A DNA stretch of 9,600 bases from an uncultured Clostridiaceae bacterium (GTDB lineage: Bacteria; Bacillota; Clostridia; Lachnospirales; Lachnospiraceae). A program made the translations under genes and the position numbers. Below the pieces are notes generated by a model. It did not search any database. It worked only from the letters and a program-made list of their open reading frames with translations, and had not been told where the DNA came from. Below are positions 1 to 7,070 of this stretch, piece by piece. How positions within the stretch are numbered: position 1 is the stretch's first letter; the number at the start of each line of letters is the position of its first letter. The stretch covers positions 1-9,600 of the forward strand of contig CAMWMT010000062.1 in assembly GCA_947175375.1 (NCBI GenBank), given 5' to 3'.

Positions 1-1575
1 CATCAGGACTGTGACCGCATTTTTTGCCAGTCTCCTGCGCAGAGCAAGAATCTCTTCATTGTCGGTTTCGCCCTCCGTTCCACAGTTCCAGCTCCGGTTG
101 TCATTGGCTCCATCTGTATTATTCCACCCATTGGCCTCGTTATGCTTCTCATTATAACTGTACATATCCCAGAGTGTGAATCCATCATGGCAGTTCAGAA
201 AATTCACAGACGCATTATAGCCTCTGCCATCCTGTCCGTACATATCGAGAGAACCAGTGATCCGCTCTGCCGCCACATGAGCCATGCCCAAATCGCCTTT
301 CAGATAGTCCCGCATGTCATCCCGGTATCTTCCATTCCACTCTGCCCACCGGTTCCAGGATGGAAAGCTTCCCACCTGATAGAGCCCGCCAGCGTCCCAT
401 GCCTCCGCGATCAGCTTTACATCGCCCAGGATCGGATCAAACGCAAGGCTCTGAAGCAGCGGAGGCTTGGTCATGGGAGAACCGTCCTCATTACGCCCGA
501 GAATACTCGCCAAGTCGAAGCGGAAACCGTCCACATGATAGGCAGTCGTCCAGTAACGCAGGCATTCCAGGATCATCTGCTGCACGATGGGGTGGTTGCA
601 GTTCAGCGTATTGCCACAGCCGCTGAAATTATAATAATGTCCATCCGGTGTCAGCATGTAATAGATATTGTTGTCAAAGCCTTTGAAGGAAAAACAGGGA
701 CCCAGTTCATTTCCCTCCGCCGTATGGTTGAACACCACATCCAGAAAGCATTCGATACCGTTCTCATTGAGCGCCCTGATGAGCTGCTTGAGTTCTGTCC
801 CTTCCCGATTATATTCCGCCGCTCCTGTGTAACTGGTATTTGGTGAGAAAAAGCTGACGGTATTATAACCCCAGTAATCCACCACCTCATGCCCATCCAC
901 GATCCGGCTGTCTTTCATCTCGTCAAACTCAAAGATCGGCATCAGTTCTACTGCGTTGACTCCCAGTTCCTTCAGATACGGTATCTTCTCCATCAGGCCC
1001 GCAAAGGTACCAGGATACTCCACCCCGGAAGACCCATGTCTGGTAAATCCCCGCACATGCATCTCATAGATGACCAGGTCCTCCATGGGAATCTTTGGAT
1101 GCTGGTCCCGTCCCCATTCAAAATCATCCTTTACCACCCGGGCCTTGTAAAACGACCCTTTTTTCTGCCGTTTCCCCCACTCTCTCTGCCCGGTCACCGC
1201 TTTGGCATACAGATCCAGGAGAACTTGATTCTTGTCGAAAAGAAGTCCTTTTGACACATCATAGGGTCCATCCAGACGGTATGCATACTCAAAATCCTGA
1301 ATATTCAGCCCGAATACGATCATGGAATATACATTTCCGATCCGATAATGCTCCGGAAACGGCAGCACTGCATAGGGTTCATCCTCTTCCCGGTGAAAAA
1401 GCAGAAGCTCACAAGATGTTGCCCCCAAGGAGTGTATGGTAAAATTCACCCCCACCGGAATCGCCATTGCTCCGTTCAGTTCATACATACCAGGACGCAC
1501 TTCGAATCCTGCGATCTCGTCCATGGGTACCATATGTATACTTCTCATGGGGCTGATAAATTTTTTTTCATCCAT
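1..1575 (-). CDS. glgX: Glycogen debranching enzyme (GlgX/isoamylase-type, GH13), 3' end beyond window
   Basis: Hydrolyses alpha-1,6 branch linkages in glycogen or related alpha-glucans in the cytoplasm. The window holds the first 525 codons; the C-terminus lies past the left edge. Residues about 25-125 look like the N-terminal CBM48/isoamylase-N domain. The GH13 barrel follows, with its four conserved regions visible: DVVFNH (279-284), GFRFD with the presumed nucleophile D354, LIAEAWD with the presumed acid/base E391, and NCHDG with D464. The motifs GFRFDLASILGRNEDG and EAWDAGG match the GlgX/isoamylase group rather than a typical alpha-amylase. The ATG at 1575 is chosen because AAGGGAG (1586-1592) lies 10 bases upstream and the frame is open from there to the edge. 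It starts 32 bases after the HAD gene with no terminator between them, so co-transcription is plausible. I am sure of the family; debranching rather than pullulanase specificity is inferred. Confidence 0.9.
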   Translation of the reverse strand, partial: MDEKKFISPMRSIHMVPMDEIAGFEVRPGMYELNGAMAIPVGVNFTIHSLGATSCELLLFHREEDEPYAVLPFPEHYRIGNVYSMIVFGLNIQDFEYAYRLDGPYDVSKGLLFDKNQVLLDLYAKAVTGQREWGKRQKKGSFYKARVVKDDFEWGRDQHPKIPMEDLVIYEMHVRGFTRHGSSGVEYPGTFAGLMEKIPYLKELGVNAVELMPIFEFDEMKDSRIVDGHEVVDYWGYNTVSFFSPNTSYTGAAEYNREGTELKQLIRALNENGIECFLDVVFNHTAEGNELGPCFSFKGFDNNIYYMLTPDGHYYNFSGCGNTLNCNHPIVQQMILECLRYWTTAYHVDGFRFDLASILGRNEDGSPMTKPPLLQSLAFDPILGDVKLIAEAWDAGGLYQVGSFPSWNRWAEWNGRYRDDMRDYLKGDLGMAHVAAERITGSLDMYGQDGRGYNASVNFLNCHDGFTLWDMYSYNEKHNEANGWNNTDGANDNRSWNCGTEGETDNEEILALRRRLAKNAVTVLM

Positions 1576-1607
1576 TCCTTCGTTTCTCCCTTATCTTACT
1601 TCTCTTT

Positions 1608-2387
1608 TCAGACGTATCCGACCTCTTCTCTGCCGGATACTTCAGTAAATACACTTTCCAGCATCACATCTGAAAATATCCGGTCACACGGGACGCCAGT
1701 CACATGTGTACCGGAGAGGCATCTCTCTGCCAGTGCTTCCGGCGCCCAGGAATGATCCGCTTCTTCCAGCATGGGAAGATCAAAGTCGCTGTCTCCTGCT
1801 GCGAGCACGATATCCCCTTTTATGTAATTCCGGAATCTTCTGACTGCGGTTCCCTTATCAAGTCCTTTCGGCAGCGCATATACCTTGCTCCCGTTATAAA
1901 AGACTTCCATAAGTGTCATATCCAGACTGTCTTTCAGACGCTTTACCGTCTCTGACGGCTTCCTGCTCTTGGTAAACAGGAACAGATTCCGGATATTTCT
2001 TACTTCGAAGATCCGGTCTCTGTCCTTCCGCATACACGATTCTGCATATACGAGATCCCCCCGGCTTTTATCTGTCAGCCGGAGAGACTCCTCATACCAG
2101 TCTGGAACTTCTTTCCCATCCTTCAACAGCACGCCTCCATTGCACACCAGCGCATAATCTGGAGCTCCTGTCTTCAGATCGATCCGACCATACTGTTCTT
2201 CCGTCCGGGTAGTCGTCGGTACAAATACCACTTTTTCCCGTATCTTCTTCAAGAGAAGATACGAGCTTCTGGTCATGAACGAGATCTCTCTTCCCTCATA
2301 TATTTCTACATTGATCTTTTCTTTCCCGATCTCATGTCGGTAAGAATAGATCAGCGTATTATCCAGATCCACATGAAAGACGATCAA
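1608..2387 (-). CDS. HAD-superfamily phosphatase (Cof/SPP-like), ter-locus associated
   Basis: A 259-residue haloacid-dehalogenase-fold hydrolase, probably a cytosolic Mg2+-dependent phosphatase acting on a small phosphorylated metabolite; the substrate is unknown. Motif I is DLDNT, with the nucleophile D7 and the general acid/base D9. Motif II is the Thr cluster at 58-60 (VPTTTR). The motif III lysine is K178 (or K174) in PKGLDKG. Motif IV is GDSDFD at 198-203. The cap inserted between motifs II and III (about 83-170) fits the C2-cap Cof/sucrose-phosphatase group. The start is a TTG at 2387 whose last two bases are shared with the TGA of the ATPase gene. A weak AGGT lies 8 bases upstream. 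The next candidate, GTG at codon 6, would remove the first beta strand before the catalytic Asp. Translation is probably coupled to the pump gene. HAD phosphatases recur in the proposed biosynthetic module of ter loci, which supports assigning it to the stress cluster. Confidence 0.85.
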   Translation of the reverse strand: MIVFHVDLDNTLIYSYRHEIGKEKINVEIYEGREISFMTRSSYLLLKKIREKVVFVPTTTRTEEQYGRIDLKTGAPDYALVCNGGVLLKDGKEVPDWYEESLRLTDKSRGDLVYAESCMRKDRDRIFEVRNIRNLFLFTKSRKPSETVKRLKDSLDMTLMEVFYNGSKVYALPKGLDKGTAVRRFRNYIKGDIVLAAGDSDFDLPMLEEADHSWAPEALAERCLSGTHVTGVPCDRIFSDVMLESVFTEVSGREEVGYV

Positions 2388-5044
2388 CTGTTTTTACCTG
2401 TCAGACACTTTCTCACCAGATCCACCGGTATCATAGTCGCCGCCAATACCACTACCACTGCCCATCCGGTAATGCCAAACGGAACGCAACTGAACATGTT
2501 ACCGATCCAGGTAAATACCGCACCCGGCACCAAAGCTGCATTGACGATCAATGCCTGTACGAGCACGATGATACAGAACACTTTCATAAAACCGGTATTC
2601 TCATCCAGGCCTTTGAAGATGGCAAAGCCTTCGTCTCTAACGTTAAAGCCGTTGAACAGAGCGCTGACGATGAACAGGACAAAGTATCCGGTCAGAAGCT
2701 GCTCTTCATTCGCAAAAAATCCTGCAAAAAATGGCATTTTCAGATAGGCAAAGCTGATAATCGTAAGCCATGCTCCCATAACACCGATCTGTGTCGCCAT
2801 CTTTCTGCTGATGATGCTCTCGTCTCTTCTCCTCGGCTTCTCCAGCATGTATTCCTCCAGCGCCGGTTCGTTACCGAGCATGATGGCTCCGAGACCGTCC
2901 ATGACCAGATTGACAAACAGAAGATGCGTAACCTTCAGAGGCTCTTCCACTCCAAAGAATGGAGCGACGGCACTCACGACCACTGCCGCCACATTGATGA
3001 CCAGCTGGAATTTACAGAATTTCAGTATATTATGGTAGATGGTCCTGCCATACCAGATCGCGTCTTTAATGGACTTGAAGTTATCATCCAGGATAACAAT
3101 CTCACCGGCTTCTTTTGCCGCCTCGGTACCGCTGCCCATGGCAAAGCCCACATCCGCTCTCTTGAGAGCCGGCGAGTCATTGACTCCATCTCCGGTCATA
3201 CCGACCACCAGATTCATCTCCTGACAGAGCCTTACCATCCTGGATTTGTCGGTCGGAAGCGCGCGAGCGATCACGCGGATCTGCGGAATGATCTTCTTGA
3301 CTTCTTCGTCCGACATCTCATTCAGCTGCGCAGAAGTCAGCGCCCGATCCGAATCCTCTTTCAGAAGCCCTGCATCCTTTGCAATGGCAACTGCGGTCTC
3401 CAGACGGTCTCCTGTGATCATAACGACCTGAATACCTGCGTTCCGCACTTCTGCGATCGCATCTCTTGCTTCCGGCCGTACATCATCGCGAATCGCCACA
3501 AGACCGATGAGCACCAGATCGTCGTGGATCGTGTTCTCCACCAGTTCTTTTTCCGAATAACCGAAGGCCAGCACACGCATAGCTTTATCCGCAAGCGCGT
3601 CGATCTTTTTATTTAAAACATCCAGGTCTATAGACTGTACATTACCGTCCTGATCCAGATATTTCCCCGCCTTTGCAAGCAGCCGCTCAGGAGCTCCTTT
3701 ATAAAAGGTCTTTCCTGCACTATCAATTCTGGCCTGACTGAACTTGTTCATGGAATTAAAGCCCTGGGAAGCTGTGATCTGATACTCTTTCCTTCCCTCC
3801 AGCGTCCGGAACGTATCTTCCCCAAGGAACTTCATCAGTGCCTGATCGGTCGCATTACCACCGATCACCCGGTGCTCTGCATCGAACATCGACTGCGTAT
3901 TCTTCCCGATTGCCAGATCCAGAAGCCCTTTCACCTTTGCATGTCCGGAAAGCTCCGGAACTGGGATCACCTGACCGTCTGCCGTGAAAAATTCCACAAC
4001 CTCCAGACTTCCCTTCGTGATTGTTCCTGTCTTATCGCTGAACAGGATATTAAGCGAACCCGCAGTCTCGATACCTTCCGCTTTCCTCACAAGTACATTG
4101 TGGTCTAGCATCTTGCTGGTATTCTGCATCAATACCAGCGAAATCATCAAAGGCAGTCCCTCTGGAACCGCGCAGACAATGATCACGATGGCAAGCGATA
4201 CTGCCTCTACGATATCCTTGATCACCTGCTCGGCGCCAATGGAGAAATATGCGGAAAATCCTCCTGCTGACACAACAAAGTATGCAAAATACAAAAGAGC
4301 TATGACAGTCGCACCCACATAGCCGAATACGGAGATCTGGCCTGCCAGTTTTGCAAGCTTCACCTTCAGGGGAGAATCAATATCATCCTCCTGCATCTCA
4401 TCCGCCATCCGGCCCATCATGGTCTTCAGTCCGACTTTCCTTACATCCAGGATTCCTTCACCGTCAAAGACAACTGCGCCGCGGAACAGGGAATGGGCAT
4501 CCACGAATGTATCACCGGTGATCTCATCCGCCAGTTGGAAGCCTTCTTCCGCTGCAGTCTTCTTACATTCTTCTGCCTCGCCATTCAGTGCAGAGTTATC
4601 CACTCTGAGGCTTCCGTCTACCAGAATGCCGTCCGCTGGAATCTTATCTCCTGACTGCAGAAGCACTTTGTCGCCGACGACCACATCATCCACATCAATG
4701 ATCACCACTTTGCCTTCCCGGTACACCTTGCAGTGGTCCTTCTCCGTCCGGTCCTTCAGCTCCCGGTACTTAGTATCACTGGCCACACCGGTCTTGGCAG
4801 ATACAAATGCCACGATCAGCACTGCCACGATCGTGCCCAGCGGCTCATAGATCTCCGCATAGCCAAAAAAGAACATCACGATCATAAGCACCGCAATGGC
4901 AAGCAGGATCCTGATCATTGGATCGCCAAAAGTTTCCTTAAATTCGTCCCAGAACGTAGTCGGTTCTGAATCAGGGATCTCATTGCTCCCGTATTTTTTT
5001 CTGGAAGCCTCCGCTTCCTGGTCTGTCAGTCCATTAAATTTCAT
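2384..5044 (-). CDS. Calcium-transporting P-type ATPase, PMCA-like
   Basis: An 886-residue integral membrane pump, predicted to export Ca2+ (possibly Mn2+) using ATP. Visible elements in order: cation-ATPase N-terminal segment (1-40); two membrane spans (about 45-85); actuator domain with NGEAE at 154-158; spans 3-4 with the ion-site motif PEGLP (294-298); phosphorylation site DKTGT with D337; nucleotide-binding KGAPE (449-453); ITGD (544-547); hinge TGDGVND (617-623); then a C-terminal membrane domain with N684 in span 5 and NLVMDG (712-717) in span 6. The single N in span 5 and NxxxD in span 6 favour the PMCA-type group over SERCA. The odd point is NGE where TGE is usual; the catalytic Glu (E156) is kept. 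The start is ATG 5044, preceded by GAGGAGA. The frame is open further upstream, but that adds 23 unconvincing residues encoded by the leader hairpin. It stands where TerC would be expected in a Bacillus yce-type locus. Confidence 0.92.
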   Translation of the reverse strand: MKFNGLTDQEAEASRKKYGSNEIPDSEPTTFWDEFKETFGDPMIRILLAIAVLMIVMFFFGYAEIYEPLGTIVAVLIVAFVSAKTGVASDTKYRELKDRTEKDHCKVYREGKVVIIDVDDVVVGDKVLLQSGDKIPADGILVDGSLRVDNSALNGEAEECKKTAAEEGFQLADEITGDTFVDAHSLFRGAVVFDGEGILDVRKVGLKTMMGRMADEMQEDDIDSPLKVKLAKLAGQISVFGYVGATVIALLYFAYFVVSAGGFSAYFSIGAEQVIKDIVEAVSLAIVIIVCAVPEGLPLMISLVLMQNTSKMLDHNVLVRKAEGIETAGSLNILFSDKTGTITKGSLEVVEFFTADGQVIPVPELSGHAKVKGLLDLAIGKNTQSMFDAEHRVIGGNATDQALMKFLGEDTFRTLEGRKEYQITASQGFNSMNKFSQARIDSAGKTFYKGAPERLLAKAGKYLDQDGNVQSIDLDVLNKKIDALADKAMRVLAFGYSEKELVENTIHDDLVLIGLVAIRDDVRPEARDAIAEVRNAGIQVVMITGDRLETAVAIAKDAGLLKEDSDRALTSAQLNEMSDEEVKKIIPQIRVIARALPTDKSRMVRLCQEMNLVVGMTGDGVNDSPALKRADVGFAMGSGTEAAKEAGEIVILDDNFKSIKDAIWYGRTIYHNILKFCKFQLVINVAAVVVSAVAPFFGVEEPLKVTHLLFVNLVMDGLGAIMLGNEPALEEYMLEKPRRRDESIISRKMATQIGVMGAWLTIISFAYLKMPFFAGFFANEEQLLTGYFVLFIVSALFNGFNVRDEGFAIFKGLDENTGFMKVFCIIVLVQALIVNAALVPGAVFTWIGNMFSCVPFGITGWAVVVVLAATMIPVDLVRKCLTGKNS

Positions 5045-5050
5045 CACATA

Positions 5051-5057
5051 TCTCCTC
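5051..5057 (-). promoter_or_regulatory. Ribosome binding site of the calcium ATPase gene
   Basis: Reads GAGGAGA on the minus strand, 6 bases before ATG 5044. It decides the start of the pump gene against the longer open frame reaching 5113. It sits only 3 bases after the AGGACA arm of the proposed pseudoknot, so folding of the leader could affect ribosome access. Confidence 0.8.
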
Positions 5058-5060
5058 AAA

Positions 5061-5124
5061 TGTCCTGTATATAAACGGCACAATACCCGTGCCCGTATAG
5101 GACACTGTTCCATGTGCCGTTTAT
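5061..5124 (-). ncRNA. Candidate structured RNA leader: 12-bp hairpin with possible H-type pseudoknot
   Basis: ATAAACGGCACA (5124-5113) pairs perfectly with TGTGCCGTTTAT (5082-5071) across a 30-base loop. Within the loop, TGTCCT (5104-5099) is complementary to AGGACA (5066-5061), which lies 4 bases beyond the stem and 3 bases before the Shine-Dalgarno. Together they have the topology of an H-type pseudoknot. The rest of the loop can form a small ATAC/GTAT hairpin (5098-5095 with 5086-5083). A competing local pairing GGCAC/GTGCC (5093-5089 with 5081-5077) would break the long stem, giving a switch-like alternative. I recognise no known riboswitch family; the pairings are seen, the function is inferred. 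Confidence 0.45.
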
Positions 5125-5220
5125 CTTATTTTTTGGCAATTTTCAAACACCAGATATATAGATCACCGGAAAGCACATGTTCTGAACTTTCCATATTGTC
5201 TATCATGCGTCAATTTCCGT

Positions 5221-5814
5221 CTACATATACCGGCGAATCAGTTCGCCCAGTCCCGGATCTGTCGTTCCCTGTCCAACAGGATTGAACTTCCACTCCCCGT
5301 TATGGCGGTAGATCTCACCAAAGATCATGGCTGTCATATTCCCATAATCATCAGTTAGGTTATATCTGCACATCTCGCTGTTGTTCCTTCCATCCACCAG
5401 ACGGATAAACGCATTCTGGATCATGCCAAAATGCTGTTTTCTCTGCACTGCCTGATAGATATTGACAACAATCACGATCTTGTCATATTCCCCAGGAATA
5501 CCTGCAAGATCTACGATGATCTGCTCGTCATCTCCTTCTCCGGCCCCGGTCAGATTGTCGCCCATATGCTGAACCATACCGGTCGGGTGGCGCAGATTGC
5601 CAAAATATACCACATCTTCCTTGTACACAAGCTTTCCGTTATGAAGCAGGATCGCAGACGCATCACAGTCGATGGGCGCCGGCTTGGGAGCAAGGAAATT
5701 AAAGCCTTTTCCTTTCTTGACTTCATCCCATCCAAGACCAACTACCACTCTTGACAGCCCCGGATTTTCCTTGGACAGACTGACTTTCTGTCCTTTTTTT
5801 AAACTGATTGACAT
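5221..5814 (-). CDS. TerD-family calcium-binding stress protein, YceC-like divergent paralog
   Basis: A 197-residue cytoplasmic protein of the TerD fold, whose characterised members bind Ca2+. It keeps the family start KGQKVSL, VGLGWD (25-30), HMGDNLTG (83-90), GEGDDEQI (92-99), QNAFIRLVD and EWKFNPVG. It differs from its two neighbours around residues 31-53: a Lys/Gly/Pro-rich insertion leads to IDCDAS (48-53) where the others have DFDLDA. This matches my recollection of B. subtilis YceC. Its C-terminus TTDPGLGELIRRYM also differs from the QGGLAALC ending of the neighbours. ATG 5814 follows the stop of the previous terD after only 3 bases, with GAGGT inside that gene's last codons, so translation is likely coupled. 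It is the last gene before the 176-base leader. Confidence 0.9.
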   Translation of the reverse strand: MSISLKKGQKVSLSKENPGLSRVVVGLGWDEVKKGKGFNFLAPKPAPIDCDASAILLHNGKLVYKEDVVYFGNLRHPTGMVQHMGDNLTGAGEGDDEQIIVDLAGIPGEYDKIVIVVNIYQAVQRKQHFGMIQNAFIRLVDGRNNSEMCRYNLTDDYGNMTAMIFGEIYRHNGEWKFNPVGQGTTDPGLGELIRRYM

Positions 5815-5817
5815 TTT

Positions 5818-6399
5818 TTATTCTACCTCTACCCCATAATTTGCACACAGCGCCGCCAGGCCGCCCTGATAGCCGCTGCCAATGGCATTAAATTTCCATT
5901 CATTTCCGTTCTTATAAAGTTCGCCGAATACGACCGCAGTCTCGATGGAAAAATCTTCTCCCAGATCATACCGCAGCATCTCTTCTCCGGTCTCTTCATT
6001 ATAGATACGGATAAATGCATTGTTCACCTGTCCGAAATTCTGCCTTCTTGACTCTGCTTCATAAATTGTAGCTGTAAATGCGATCTTCGAAATGTCTCCT
6101 GGCACCATGGACAGATCCACCTTGATCTGTTCATCATCACCATCTCCGGCTCCAGTCAGGTTATCACCCATATGCTGTACACTTCCCGATGCGTGTTTCA
6201 GATTCCCGTAAAACACAAAATCTTCGGAACCTTTCACCCTTCCGCTGTCCGTCAATAAGAACGCCGCCGCATCCAGATCAAAATCTCCACCGGTATCAAA
6301 CGCATTCACATCCCATCCAAGTCCAACTACTACTTTTTTAAGGCCCGGGTTACCTTTTGTCAGGCTTACCTTCTGCCCTTTCTGCAAATTTACTGGCAT
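5818..6399 (-). CDS. TerD-family calcium-binding stress protein (second copy)
   Basis: A 193-residue canonical TerD-domain protein, cytosolic, with no signal peptide or membrane segment. Visible are KGQKVSLTKGNPGL near the N-terminus, VGLGWDVN (25-32), the acidic calcium-site motif DFDLDA (39-44), HMGDNLTG (76-83), GDGDDEQI (85-92), QNFGQVNNAFIRI and EWKFNAIGSG (167-176). It aligns without gaps to the upstream copy at 6469-7050; I count about 137 of 193 identical residues, so it is a tandem duplicate. ATG 6399 has a near-ideal AGGAGGT 7 bases upstream. A 69-base spacer (6400-6468) separates it from the upstream copy; I see no convincing hairpin or promoter there. Family members are implicated in tellurite, phage and general stress resistance, but the molecular mechanism is not established. 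Confidence 0.94.
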   Translation of the reverse strand: MPVNLQKGQKVSLTKGNPGLKKVVVGLGWDVNAFDTGGDFDLDAAAFLLTDSGRVKGSEDFVFYGNLKHASGSVQHMGDNLTGAGDGDDEQIKVDLSMVPGDISKIAFTATIYEAESRRQNFGQVNNAFIRIYNEETGEEMLRYDLGEDFSIETAVVFGELYKNGNEWKFNAIGSGYQGGLAALCANYGVEVE

Positions 6400-6468
6400 T
6401 TTTCTTACCTCCTGTTTTAAAGTTCCACATCTCTCTTCCCAGTACCTATGTGCCTGGAGAAATGCTAT

Positions 6469-7050
6469 TTATGCTACTTCAATTCCATAGTGTCCGCACA
6501 GCGCTGCCAGGCCGCCCTGGAAGCCGCTGCCGATGGCATTAAATTTCCACTCGCCGTTATATTTATAAAGCTCTCCTACTACCACTGCCGTCTCGATAGA
6601 GAAATCCTCTCCCAAATCATAGTGGATCAGCTCTCTTCCGGTGCTTTCATCTACAATACGAATAAAAGAATTGGACACCTGTCCAAAATTCTGTCCTCTT
6701 TCCTCTGCTTCATAGATTGTTACCGTAAACGCTACCTTTGATACATTGGACGGGATCTTTGTCAGATCCACGAAGATCTGCTCGTCATCGCCCTCGCCTT
6801 CTCCGGTCAGGTTGTCACCCATGTGTTTCAGAGACTCGCTCGGATGGGTCAGGTTGCCGTAAAAGATAAATTCCTTCTCTGTCGGGCATTTGCCATTATC
6901 TCCCAGCATGAACGCTGCTGCATCCAGGTCAAAATCCGCTCCGGAATCATACGCATTCACGTCCCAGCCAAGACCGACCATCAGCTTTTTCAGACCGGGA
7001 TTTCCTTTTGTCAAGTCTACCTTTTGTCCTTTTGTCAGATTGATTGCCAT
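6469..7050 (-). CDS. TerD-family calcium-binding stress protein (first copy)
   Basis: A 193-residue canonical TerD protein. Family landmarks are KGQKVDLTKGNPGL, VGLGWDVN (25-32), the calcium-site acidic run DFDLDA (39-44), HMGDNLTG (76-83), GEGDDEQI (85-92), QNFGQVSNSFIRI and EWKFNAIGSG (167-176). The length is typical of TerD/TerE and of YceD/YceE of Bacillus. ATG 7050 is preceded by a perfect AGGAGGT at a 9-base interval, and the gene follows telA by 20 bases, so it belongs to the same transcript. Differences from the second copy concentrate at residues 54-60 and in surface positions, while the acidic motifs are unchanged, which suggests both copies keep ion binding. Which of TerD, TerE, YceD or YceE it is orthologous to cannot be decided by eye. 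Confidence 0.94.
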   Translation of the reverse strand: MAINLTKGQKVDLTKGNPGLKKLMVGLGWDVNAYDSGADFDLDAAAFMLGDNGKCPTEKEFIFYGNLTHPSESLKHMGDNLTGEGEGDDEQIFVDLTKIPSNVSKVAFTVTIYEAEERGQNFGQVSNSFIRIVDESTGRELIHYDLGEDFSIETAVVVGELYKYNGEWKFNAIGSGFQGGLAALCGHYGIEVA

Positions 7051-7070
7051 AATAGGTTACCTCCTGTCAC

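Larger units (their letters stand above)
5045..5220 (-). promoter_or_regulatory. 176-base leader between the third terD gene and the calcium ATPase
   Basis: The only large non-coding gap in the window. In transcription order it holds a weak GGAAAG/CTTTCC hairpin with a 13-base loop (5192-5187 with 5173-5168) and a possible but weak -10 element TATATA (5160-5155). The best -35 at 17 bases is AGAACA, only 3 of 6 consensus matches. Then come an A-rich stretch, the strong inverted repeat and the ribosome binding site. Neither hairpin is followed by a U-run on the minus strand, so I see no intrinsic terminator. Independent control of the pump gene within an otherwise compact operon is the simplest reading, and it is an inference. 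Confidence 0.45.

Noticed and set aside
3..188. Short minus-strand open frame ending near the left edge
   Set aside because: It is in a different frame from glgX, whose reading continues intact to base 1 with family-typical sequence.
142..846. 234-codon open frame on the plus strand
   Set aside because: It lies wholly antisense to glgX, whose catalytic motifs are in the opposite frame, and its translation resembles no family.
2924..3616. 230-codon open frame on the plus strand
   Set aside because: Antisense shadow of the ATPase catalytic domains; composition is His/Arg-rich and no recognisable motif is present.
5045..5113. Upstream extension of the ATPase frame adding 23 residues
   Set aside because: It is encoded by the hairpin region, is Arg/Cys-rich and unlike P-type ATPase N-termini, and lacks a ribosome binding site. 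ATG 5044 has a good one.
5071..5130. Intrinsic terminator after the terD genes
   Set aside because: The stem is followed by a T-rich run only on the plus strand, where no gene is read. On the minus strand it is followed by ATACAGGACA, with no U-run.
5045..5220. yybP-ykoY manganese riboswitch, known upstream of TerC and some P-type ATPases
   Set aside because: The conserved internal-loop sequences I associate with that class are not visible in this leader.
6400..6468. Possible hairpin CCAG/CTGG between the two canonical terD genes
   Set aside because: Only 4 base pairs, with no U-run and no promoter-like elements; treated as a plain spacer.
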